64,000 nt of DNA from positions 1 to 64,000 of the forward strand of contig NZ_BDBF01000001.1 in NCBI RefSeq assembly GCF_001612845.1, in the 5' to 3' direction. The position numbers and the translations under genes were made by a program. Below, one piece after another: positions 57,342 to 64,000 of the stretch; the first letter of the stretch is position 1; every line of letters begins with the position of its first letter. The notes below the pieces were generated by a model. That model was not told the origin of the DNA, ran no database searches, and was given only the letters and a program-made list of their open reading frames with translations. The stretch is from Nocardia elegans NBRC 108235 (GTDB taxonomy: Bacteria; Actinomycetota; Actinomycetes; Mycobacteriales; Mycobacteriaceae).

Positions 57342-58466
57342 TCACCGGCACGCCTGCCACCCCGCCCCGTGACCGACCCCGAGTAGGCCGTGCGCCCGGG
57401 CCACCTCCGGTGAGTACAGCTGTCCCGCATCGGCATTGAGCCCGGCCTCGAGGCCCGGGTCGGCACGGCAGGCCGCCCGCCAGCCGAGATCGGCGATGGT
57501 TCGCACATACGGCAGGGTGGCGTTGGTCAACGCGACGGTGGCGGTGTGCGGGACCGCGCCGGGCATGTTCGCGACACAGTAGAACAGCGAATTCGCCACG
57601 GGGAAGGTCGGTTCGGCGTGCGTGGTGGGATGGGAGCTCTGGAAACAACCGCCCTGATCGATGGCGATATCGACCAGCACCGTCCCCGGCCGCATCCGCT
57701 CCACCAGCGTGTCCGGGACCAGTTGCGGCGCTCGCGCTCCCGGCACCAGCACCGAACCGATCACCAGATCCGCGGCGACGACCGCCCGGTCGATGTCGGC
57801 CGCGTTCGAGGCGAGAGGAGTGACCCGGCCGGCGAATCGGATGTCGAGTTCACGCAATCGCACCGGATTGGTGTCGAGCACGATCACCCGCGCACCCATC
57901 CCCACCGCGACCGTCGCCGCACTCGTTCCCGCTACCCCGCCGCCGATCACCACCACTTCCGCCGGCCGCACCCCCGGCACGCCGCCCAGCAACACTCCCG
58001 CGCCACCTTCGGGCGCCATCAGGTGGTAGGCGCCGACCTGGGGTGCGAGTTTGCCGGCGATCTCGCTCATCGGCGTCAGCAGCGGCAGTGATCCGTCGGG
58101 TCCGCGCACGGTTTCGTAGGCGATCGCGGTGATGCCGGAGGCCAGCACGGCGTCGGTGCACTCCCGGGAGGCCGCCAGGTGCAGAAAGGTGAACAGCACC
58201 TGCCCGGGATGCATGCGCGAATATTCGGGCGCGATCGGCTCTTTCACCTTCAACACCAGTTCCGCCCCGTCCCACACCGCGTCGGCGCTTGCGGCGATGT
58301 CCGCCCCGGCGGCGACGTAATCGGCGTCGGTGAATCCGGACCCGAGTCCGGCGCCGGATTCGATCAGCACCCGATGACCGTGCCGGGTGAGTTCGACGGC
58401 GCCGGCCGGGGCGAGGGCGACCCGGCTCTCCTGCGGTTTGATCTCGCGCGGAACCCCGATTCTCAT
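57342..58466 (-). CDS. ald: Alanine dehydrogenase
   Basis: A 374-residue enzyme that reversibly deaminates L-alanine to pyruvate and ammonia with NAD. It starts with the family's MRIGVPREIKPQESRVA; Lys in VLKVKEPI and His in FTFLHLA are the catalytic pair; GGGVAGTSAA is the NAD loop. M. tuberculosis Ald also reduces glyoxylate. Start at 58466 follows the conserved N-terminus; CACGAT lies six bases before it. It converges on the sigma-factor gene with a 21-base gap. Confidence 0.96.
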   Translation of the reverse strand: MRIGVPREIKPQESRVALAPAGAVELTRHGHRVLIESGAGLGSGFTDADYVAAGADIAASADAVWDGAELVLKVKEPIAPEYSRMHPGQVLFTFLHLAASRECTDAVLASGITAIAYETVRGPDGSLPLLTPMSEIAGKLAPQVGAYHLMAPEGGAGVLLGGVPGVRPAEVVVIGGGVAGTSAATVAVGMGARVIVLDTNPVRLRELDIRFAGRVTPLASNAADIDRAVVAADLVIGSVLVPGARAPQLVPDTLVERMRPGTVLVDIAIDQGGCFQSSHPTTHAEPTFPVANSLFYCVANMPGAVPHTATVALTNATLPYVRTIADLGWRAACRADPGLEAGLNADAGQLYSPEVARAHGLLGVGHGAGWQACR

Positions 58467-58575
58467 ACCGCCATCGTGGCCCTGATCCGGGCGCGGTGCC
58501 ATGATCAAGTCGCGGCGATTCACAGAACCGCAACCAATCGGCAATCGATCCGCGCCCGGCAACCCGGCATCGGCG

Positions 58576-59343
58576 TCACACGGTGATCGACTCGCCCAGC
58601 GGCGGGATCCGCAGCTGCTTCTCGCGCCCGCCGTAGCCGAAGGTGCGCCGCAGGTGATCGAGTGTCTCGGTGAAGTGCGCCCAGCCCTCGGCGTGTACCG
58701 GCACCACGACCGCCTCGCCGAGTACCTGCGCCGCGGCCAGCGCCGTGCGCGCATTGAGCGTGACGTCGCTGTCCTCGAACCGGCCGACGTTCGCGGCGCC
58801 GACGTTGAGCAGGGCGATATCGATGCGGCCGAATTTCGCCACGATGCGCTCGACGTAGTCGACGGAGGCGTTGTCACCGGAGATGTAGACCGTCGGCAGG
58901 TCCTCGGCCTGCAGGACGAAGCCGGTGACCGTGCCGCTCAGCGCCTCCGCGCCCTCCGGCCCGTGCAGCGCCGGCACCGCGGTGACGGTGACGGCGCCGA
59001 TGCGCACCGACTCCCACACCGTCAGTCCCCGAACTCCTTCCAGGCGCCCGGCCGCTTCCGGCGTGGACAACACCGTCTCGACGCCGGCCATGACGTCGCG
59101 GCCCGCCGGATCGAGGTTGTCGGGATGCTGATCGTGCGACAGCAGCACCACGTCCACCGGGCCCACGCGATCCGCGGCGACCGCCGGTCCGGTCAATTTA
59201 TGCAGGGTGAGCACGCCGGAGGAGTAGTCGCCGGGTTCGTCGAAGGTCGGATCGGTCAGCCAGACCAGCCCGCCGTAGTTCAGCCGGACGGTGGGGCCGC
59301 CGATGTGCAGGAGTTCGACCGTGGTGGAGAGCGTGTTCGTCAT
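58576..59343 (-). CDS. MBL-fold metallo-hydrolase (UlaG-like)
   Basis: A 255-residue member of the beta-lactamase superfamily. The metal-binding motif reads LSHDQHPDNLD, a variant of HxHxDH in which the first His-x-His is spaced SHDQH; later ligands are in VPALHGP, ISGDNAS and VPVHAEGWAH. The substrate is unknown; relatives include lactonases and phosphodiesterases. The start is uncertain: ATG at 59343 or GTG at 59370, the latter with CACTGT six bases before it. It is divergent from the GlxA-type regulator, 71 bases away, a likely target. Confidence 0.84.
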   Translation of the reverse strand: MTNTLSTTVELLHIGGPTVRLNYGGLVWLTDPTFDEPGDYSSGVLTLHKLTGPAVAADRVGPVDVVLLSHDQHPDNLDPAGRDVMAGVETVLSTPEAAGRLEGVRGLTVWESVRIGAVTVTAVPALHGPEGAEALSGTVTGFVLQAEDLPTVYISGDNASVDYVERIVAKFGRIDIALLNVGAANVGRFEDSDVTLNARTALAAAQVLGEAVVVPVHAEGWAHFTETLDHLRRTFGYGGREKQLRIPPLGESITV

Positions 59344-59402
59344 GAGCAACAGCTTGTCCCGATCCGGCACGCTCGAACAGTGGCCCGCAGGCCATGCTTC
59401 GA

Positions 59403-59408
59403 TAATAT
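59403..59408 (+). promoter_or_regulatory. Leaderless -10 element of the GlxA-type regulator gene
   Basis: TAATAT lies six bases before the ATG at 59415, with no ribosome-binding site between. Confidence 0.6.
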
Positions 59409-59414
59409 CGGGCC

Positions 59415-60395
59415 ATGCATGTGGTCGCGGTGGTCGCCTTCGACGGAATCAGCCCTTTTCACCTGTCCGTCCCCGGCATGGTGTTCGGGCGCATCGGCAC
59501 CAGCGTGCAGCACAGCGCGCCCTACCGGGTGCTCACCTGCGCGGAAGTTCCCGGAATCCTCGGCACCCCCGGCGATTTCGACCTCGTCGTACGTCACGGC
59601 CCCGAGGCGATCGACAGCGCGGAGACCGTGGTGATTCCCAGCTGGAACCCGGAACTTCCCGTGCCCGAGGCCATTTCGTCGGCCCTATGGCGCGCACACG
59701 AACGCGGCGCCCGCATCGTCGGGCTGTGCCGCGGCTCCTGGGTGGTCGCCGCCACCGGTTTGGCCGACGGGCGTGAAGTCACCACGCACTGGGGTCTGGC
59801 CCCGGCCCTGGCCCGCGCGTTTCCCGCGGTGAACGTGCGCGCGGATCGGCTGTGGACCGACCTCGGCGATGTGGTGACCTCCGCGGGAGTGGCTGCGGCA
59901 CTGGACTGTTGCCTGCACCTGGTGCGCGCCGACCACGGCGCCCGCGCCGCGACCGAACTCGCGCGCACGCTCGTACTGGCCCCCTACCGCGCCGGGTCGC
60001 AGGCACAGTACATCCCGCTCGCGGTACCCGACGCCACCGACGACGACCCCATCGAACACGCGATGGTCTGGGCGCGCACACATGTGGACCAGCCCATCGA
60101 CCTGGATCGCTGGGCCCGCACCGCGCTGATGTCGCGGCGCACCTTCACCCGCCGCTTCCGCGAACGCACCGGATCCAGCCCGCAGCGCTGGCTGCTCGAC
60201 CAGCGCATCGACCGCGCTCGGCTGCTGCTGGAATCCACCGACGACACGATGGACCGCATCGCCGCCGAGACCGGCCTGGGCACGGCGATGAATCTGCGCC
60301 ACCATTTCCATCGCGCGCTCGGGCTGCCACCGGCCGCACATCGCGCCCAGTTCCGGGCCAGCTATGTTGACCTGCATGATGATCAAGCTGGGTGA
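59415..60395 (+). CDS. GlxA/AraC family regulator with DJ-1/PfpI domain
   Basis: A 326-residue regulator. The N-terminal 170 residues form a DJ-1/PfpI-like domain with the nucleophile-elbow Cys in GLCRGSW. The C-terminal 100 residues carry two AraC helix-turn-helix motifs (MSRRTFTRRFRERTG and AETGLGTAMNLRHHF). Relatives sense small molecules, often amides or quaternary amines. The divergent MBL-fold hydrolase gene is the likely target. Its end overlaps the carbonic anhydrase start by 20 bases. Confidence 0.9.
   Translation: MHVVAVVAFDGISPFHLSVPGMVFGRIGTSVQHSAPYRVLTCAEVPGILGTPGDFDLVVRHGPEAIDSAETVVIPSWNPELPVPEAISSALWRAHERGARIVGLCRGSWVVAATGLADGREVTTHWGLAPALARAFPAVNVRADRLWTDLGDVVTSAGVAAALDCCLHLVRADHGARAATELARTLVLAPYRAGSQAQYIPLAVPDATDDDPIEHAMVWARTHVDQPIDLDRWARTALMSRRTFTRRFRERTGSSPQRWLLDQRIDRARLLLESTDDTMDRIAAETGLGTAMNLRHHFHRALGLPPAAHRAQFRASYVDLHDDQAG
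60363..60368 (+). promoter_or_regulatory. -10 element of the carbonic anhydrase gene inside the regulator gene
   Basis: TATGTT lies seven bases before the ATG at 60376, within the last codons of the GlxA-type gene. It supports 60376 over the upstream ATG at 60364. Confidence 0.5.
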
Positions 60396-60894
60396 GCACG
60401 AGCCGCAGATCGACGACACCGCATGGGTGGCGCCGACGGCCACGGTGATCGGCCGGGTGCGGCTCGGTGAACAGGTCAGCATCTGGTACGGCGCGGTGAT
60501 CCGCGGCGATCTGGAGGACATCAGCATCGGCGCCGGCACCAACATCCAGGACGGCTGCGTACTGCACGCCGATCCGGGATACGAACTGCAGGTCGGCAGC
60601 GGAGTGTCGGTGGGCCACAACGCGATTCTGCACGGCTGCACGGTCGGCGACGACGTGCTGGTCGGCATGGGCGCGACCGTGCTCAACGGCGCTGTGATCG
60701 GCGAGGGCAGCCTCATCGCCGCCAACGCCCTGATTCCCGAGGGCATGAAGATTCCGCCCGGCTCCCTGGTCGCGGGCGTACCGGGCAAGGTGCGGCGCGA
60801 ACTCGGCGATGCCGAACGCGATCGCATCAAGCTCAACGCCGCGGTCTATCTGCACAATATGAGCACTCACCGCGACGCCGGCACCCAGCTGTGA
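60376..60894 (+). CDS. Gamma-carbonic anhydrase family protein
   Basis: A 172-residue left-handed beta-helix protein with hexapeptide repeats (IWYGAVIRGD, then IGAGTNIQDGCVLHAD, VGHNAILHGC). The three zinc His are in LHAD, GHN and LHG. Members include true carbonic anhydrases and inactive trimers such as PaaY/YrdA, so activity needs a test. It starts at an ATG-ATG pair inside the end of the regulator gene; 60379 is an alternative. Confidence 0.9.
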   Translation: MMIKLGEHEPQIDDTAWVAPTATVIGRVRLGEQVSIWYGAVIRGDLEDISIGAGTNIQDGCVLHADPGYELQVGSGVSVGHNAILHGCTVGDDVLVGMGATVLNGAVIGEGSLIAANALIPEGMKIPPGSLVAGVPGKVRRELGDAERDRIKLNAAVYLHNMSTHRDAGTQL

Positions 60895-61023
60895 GACGGG
60901 CCACACTGGTCAAGCGTCCAGGTTGATCTCTTGGTAGCATCGTCGCAGCATGTTCGCGGTCCGCGGCAGCGAATCATCGCCCCGGGCGGCGTACTGCGAC
61001 GTGGGTATGCAGGAGGTTAGACG

Positions 61024-61203
61024 GTGTCGTACGAGCAGTCCGGTATGCACCGACCCAAGGGGCGGATCAGTGTGGCCGATATCGCGGCCCAACCCGGTGG
61101 CATCGAGGCGCTACAGCGCCGAGTCCACGAATTACGGTGCAACGGAAGCGATTTCGCCGCGAACGCGATCGAGCAGGAAATGGCCGCATTCAATCTGCGC
61201 TGA
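61024..61203 (+). CDS. Small conserved-looking protein of unknown function
   Basis: A 59-residue frame starting at GTG. AGGAGG (61011-61016) lies seven bases before it, one of the best ribosome-binding sites in the window. The peptide is soluble, with an acidic-basic mix and a helical C-terminal half (GGIEALQRRVHELRCNG, key residues EALQRRVHEL). One Cys. Not recognised. It lies between the carbonic anhydrase and a TetR gene and is shorter than the usual gene-finding limit, so it could be missed by routine annotation. Confidence 0.65.
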   Translation: MSYEQSGMHRPKGRISVADIAAQPGGIEALQRRVHELRCNGSDFAANAIEQEMAAFNLR

Positions 61204-61316
61204 GCGCGGACGGCGTGAGCCAGGTCGGGGACGTCGGTGACGGTCCGGCGCGATGAGATAATGATCGTCAGCCTTCCGCATCGACGCGGTCATTCGCCGA
61301 CTCGACTGGAGACCCC

Positions 61317-61937
61317 ATGCCCCCTGTTCCGTCCATCCTGGCCCGCATCCTCGAGAAGCCCCGCTCCGACGGTGAGCAGCTGCTCGAGAGTGCCCTGTCG
61401 GCCTTCCTGGACTTCGGGATCAAGCGGACCAGCATGGGTGAGATCGCGCGCCGCGCCGGCATCAGCCCCGCGACGCTGTATCGCCGCTTCGAATCGAAGA
61501 ACGATCTCGTCGAGGCGGTGAGCGTGCGCGAGGCGCAGCGCTTCGTCGCCGATATCGAACAGCGGGTCGGCAGCATCACCGACAACGAGGATCAGCTGGT
61601 GGAGATCTTCGTCGTCTTCATCACCGCGCTGGCGCACAACGAGCTGCTGCAACGACTGCTGCGCACCGAACCCGAGCTGATCCTGCCGCGCTTGACCACC
61701 GACGCCGGTCCGATCCTCGCGGTCGGCCGCGCCTACCTGGGCGACAAGCTGCGCGGTTTGCAGAAGGCCAACGCCGAACTGGATTTCGATGCCGACCTCG
61801 TCGCCGAGATCATGGCCCGGCTGGCGCAGTCCCTGGCGTTGACTCCCGACGGGCTGATTCCGCTCTCGGACGCGGAGGCTGCCCGCGCCTTCGCCCGGCG
61901 GACGTTGCTGCCGATGGTCGGGGGCCACACCGCCTGA
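61317..61937 (+). CDS. TetR/AcrR family transcriptional regulator
   Basis: A 206-residue regulator. The helix-turn-helix is at residues 20-65 (LLESALSAFLDFGI, then AGISPATLYRRFESKNDL). The C-terminal domain is of an uncharacterised type. GGAGA lies just before the ATG. It stands alone; the neighbours are a small ORF upstream and a convergent DNA methyltransferase gene. No clear palindrome was seen in front of it. Confidence 0.88.
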   Translation: MPPVPSILARILEKPRSDGEQLLESALSAFLDFGIKRTSMGEIARRAGISPATLYRRFESKNDLVEAVSVREAQRFVADIEQRVGSITDNEDQLVEIFVVFITALAHNELLQRLLRTEPELILPRLTTDAGPILAVGRAYLGDKLRGLQKANAELDFDADLVAEIMARLAQSLALTPDGLIPLSDAEAARAFARRTLLPMVGGHTA

Positions 61938-61980
61938 CCGTCTCGCGGGTGTGCCGACGGTCCGCGGCCGTCGCCGGTTG

Positions 61981-63963
61981 CTACGAAGACTCCGAAACGC
62001 CACTGTCGTGCGGGCGTACTCCGGTCTCGCCCAGCCCGAACGCCGCCGCCACTCGCCGGTCGAGCAGCGCGGCATCGGGTTCGGCTCCGCCGTTGGCCAA
62101 TTCGCGAGCCAGATCGATGAGCCGCTGTCCCGCAGCGGTATCCGGATCGGGCAGCGGAAGCCGGGTGACGTACTGCGTGATCCACCGTCGCCGCCCGGCA
62201 TAGAGCCGATTTCCGCACACGGCGTCGTAGAACCGCAGCCCGAGCGTCGAATTAGCCACGCCCATCAGCAAATAGGCGATCCGCTCGTCGCCGATATCGG
62301 CCAGCGACATCCAGTAACAGTCCCCGTTCACCACCGCCCCGCTGCGATCGAGCGCGAAGCGTGGCGCCACACTGATATCCGGGAACACCACCTTCGGTCG
62401 GCACCACAGATGCGGCCGCTGCGGCACCCAGATCTCGAACCACTCCCGTCCCGTGCCGGTGAGGTAGTCCCGAGCTGCCAGGGTGTCCTTGTGCTGAGCG
62501 AGATAGGCTGCGGCGAGCGGGTATTCGTTCAGATCGATCGGTGTGCGGCACGAACAGGAAGCATCGTAGGGATACAGCACCCGGGTATCGTGGGCGCGTG
62601 CGATCCGCCACGGGACGAGATCGTGATGAGTCAGCAGCCCCCGGAGCAGTTCGGGCTCCGGACAGCAGGGCCGATCCTCCCAACGGTCCGAGATGAAGAC
62701 TCGATCCGCATTCGTCTTGATCCCCACCCTGATTCGCGCGACCTCACCGAACGTGCGCCACGTGCCGGCGGCGATCCGCGCCAACCAGGCATCGGTATCG
62801 GGTCGCGACATGCGCCACGGAGTTGCGGGATCGAAAGTGCTGGTGAGTGATTCGACTTCGCACTCCACATCGGCCCATGCGTCGCCACCATCGGCGAGAA
62901 TTCGCGCGGGCCCGCCGGCCGAACCGCGCCGCGGGTTCCCCGATCCGCCCGGTTCGCCGTGCGCACCGGTCCACAGCGTTCCGGTCTCCACCGCGATGCG
63001 GCGACCGCCGTGGTCGACGACGGAGTCGGCCGGGGCGACCACAGCGTCGAACAGGTCGGCAGCGGCCGTCGGCTCCCGCTCGGACTCGTAGGCCGTGACG
63101 AACCTGCAGGTCCGCTGCTCGTGCCCGCGCACGGCGATTGTCACCGCGGGCAGGACCGCCGCCTCGAACAGCCGAGTGTCCCCGAGGTCGTAGAGCTCCA
63201 CCGGCGTCAGTTCCGCATGCAGCAGCGCCCGCAGATTCGCCCCCGCCTTGGTGCTGAGGAATCGGTTGGCGCACAGCAGACCCAGCACCCCACCGGGGCG
63301 TAACAACCGCGGAATCGTCGCGACGAACGGATGGGTCAAATCGATACGTCCCGACAGCCCGAACTGCTTGCTCAGCATCTGCGCGGTCGCGCCACCCAGC
63401 TGCTGAGTCCGCACATACGGCGGGTTCGTGATCACGGCGTCGAAGTGCGAGTCGGTCAATTCGGTTGCCGCGCAGAGGAAATCCCCCACCCGCCAATCGA
63501 TGACGACACGATTCGACGGCGGCGCGGTATCCACCCCAGGCGCCGCGCCGAGGTATGCGCCGACCGCGTCCGCCACCCGCGATCCCGCCCACGACTCGGC
63601 GGTGCCCTCCTCCGGCCAGACCTGGGACCTGCCCCCGAATCGGCTGTTCCACGACATCCCCCTAGCCTGAGCTTCCCGGACCGCCGCGGCATTCAGGTCG
63701 TACCCCACCAGATGCAAGGAGGTATCCGGAAAGCGTTGTGCCGCAACATATGCCACCGCAGACAGCAACTCACCGTCCCCGCAGGCCGGATCGAGCACCG
63801 CCAATTCGCTCCCCGGTCGCACATGCGCGAGCATCCGCTCCGCGAGAAACTCCGCCAACCGCGGCGGCGTGTAATGCCGCCCGTGCCGTTTCCGCGCCCC
63901 ACCCCCGCCCGGCACCCGTCCCGCCCGGCGGTCTGCTGCTGGCTGCTCTCGCCCGCCGCGCAT
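61981..63963 (-). CDS. N6-adenine DNA methyltransferase, Eco57I-like (may extend past the window)
   Basis: A 660-residue methyltransferase. HYTPPRLAEFL near residue 30 is the start of the Eco57I/type IIG methylase fold; motif I is LDPACGDGE (57-65) and motif IV NPPY (181-184), giving N6-adenine methylation. The C-terminal 250 residues, ending in RRRWITQYVTRLPLPDP, look like a target-recognition domain of type IIG enzymes. There is no nuclease domain and no nuclease gene within the window. The ATG at 63963 is used, but the frame stays open to the right edge, so the true start could lie outside. Confidence 0.85.
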   Translation of the reverse strand: MRGGREQPAADRRAGRVPGGGGARKRHGRHYTPPRLAEFLAERMLAHVRPGSELAVLDPACGDGELLSAVAYVAAQRFPDTSLHLVGYDLNAAAVREAQARGMSWNSRFGGRSQVWPEEGTAESWAGSRVADAVGAYLGAAPGVDTAPPSNRVVIDWRVGDFLCAATELTDSHFDAVITNPPYVRTQQLGGATAQMLSKQFGLSGRIDLTHPFVATIPRLLRPGGVLGLLCANRFLSTKAGANLRALLHAELTPVELYDLGDTRLFEAAVLPAVTIAVRGHEQRTCRFVTAYESEREPTAAADLFDAVVAPADSVVDHGGRRIAVETGTLWTGAHGEPGGSGNPRRGSAGGPARILADGGDAWADVECEVESLTSTFDPATPWRMSRPDTDAWLARIAAGTWRTFGEVARIRVGIKTNADRVFISDRWEDRPCCPEPELLRGLLTHHDLVPWRIARAHDTRVLYPYDASCSCRTPIDLNEYPLAAAYLAQHKDTLAARDYLTGTGREWFEIWVPQRPHLWCRPKVVFPDISVAPRFALDRSGAVVNGDCYWMSLADIGDERIAYLLMGVANSTLGLRFYDAVCGNRLYAGRRRWITQYVTRLPLPDPDTAAGQRLIDLARELANGGAEPDAALLDRRVAAAFGLGETGVRPHDSGVSESS

Positions 63964-64000
63964 GTCCGCATTGTGCCTGCTGCGAGCGCAAATGTGGGCG

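Overview
The window comes from a high-GC actinobacterium of the Mycobacteriales. Its backbone gene order matches the Mycobacterium tuberculosis interval from about Rv2215 to Rv2236 (comparison from memory), and the accessory content suggests Nocardia or a near relative. The matching backbone is: 2-oxoglutarate/pyruvate dehydrogenase E2, SDR39U1-type epimerase, lipA, DUF4191 protein, RDD protein, glnA1, glnE, panB, a Hip1/CaeA-like hydrolase, glnA2, a CHAD protein, RNase H/phosphatase, a zinc-ribbon coiled-coil protein, a Nif3 protein, cobC, ptpA, SURF1 and cobD. I see no phage, insertion sequence, CRISPR array or tRNA.

Region 1 (1-9.1 kb): the E2 tail, an epimerase, then a 2-oxoglutarate/Fe(II) oxygenase coupled to an MFS exporter and followed by a Pat-type N-acetyltransferase. 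These three occupy the place where lipB stands in mycobacteria. They are followed by lipA, an EF-G-like GTPase (fusA2 type) and the DUF4191 membrane protein. Region 2 (9.2-16 kb): an accessory aromatic-catabolism block (homogentisate dioxygenase, overlapping alpha/beta hydrolase, IclR regulator, aldehyde dehydrogenase) whose two structural promoters carry similar dyads, then an aldo/keto reductase divergent from a TetR regulator with two copies of one operator.

Region 3 (16-36 kb): nitrogen metabolism. glnA1 lies behind a GlnR-box array and keeps the tyrosine modified by GlnE; glnA2 lacks it. Between them lie an MpaB-like oxygenase, a CocE-type hydrolase coupled to an M20 peptidase, a monoacylglycerol lipase, a type-2 lumazine synthase, a lipoprotein zinc peptidase and an MprF-like membrane protein preceded by a 26-codon coupled upstream ORF. 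Relative to M. tuberculosis the panB-hydrolase-glnA2 block is inverted. Region 4 (36-45 kb): a lipoprotein / prolyl iminopeptidase / CHAD operon, a leaderless MDR oxidoreductase with its MerR regulator, an RNB ribonuclease and small oxidoreductase-type genes.

Region 5 (45-64 kb): RNase P RNA, a lactate 2-monooxygenase, the RNase H to cobD block, an ECF41 sigma factor with a matching promoter just upstream, alanine dehydrogenase, a metallo-hydrolase divergent from a GlxA-type regulator, a gamma-carbonic anhydrase, a TetR regulator and a solitary Eco57I-like DNA methyltransferase running towards the right edge.

A feature shared across the window is leaderless gene starts: 13 genes have TANNNT placed 6 or 7 bases before the start codon. 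In two of them the stop codon of the upstream gene forms the first three bases of that hexamer.
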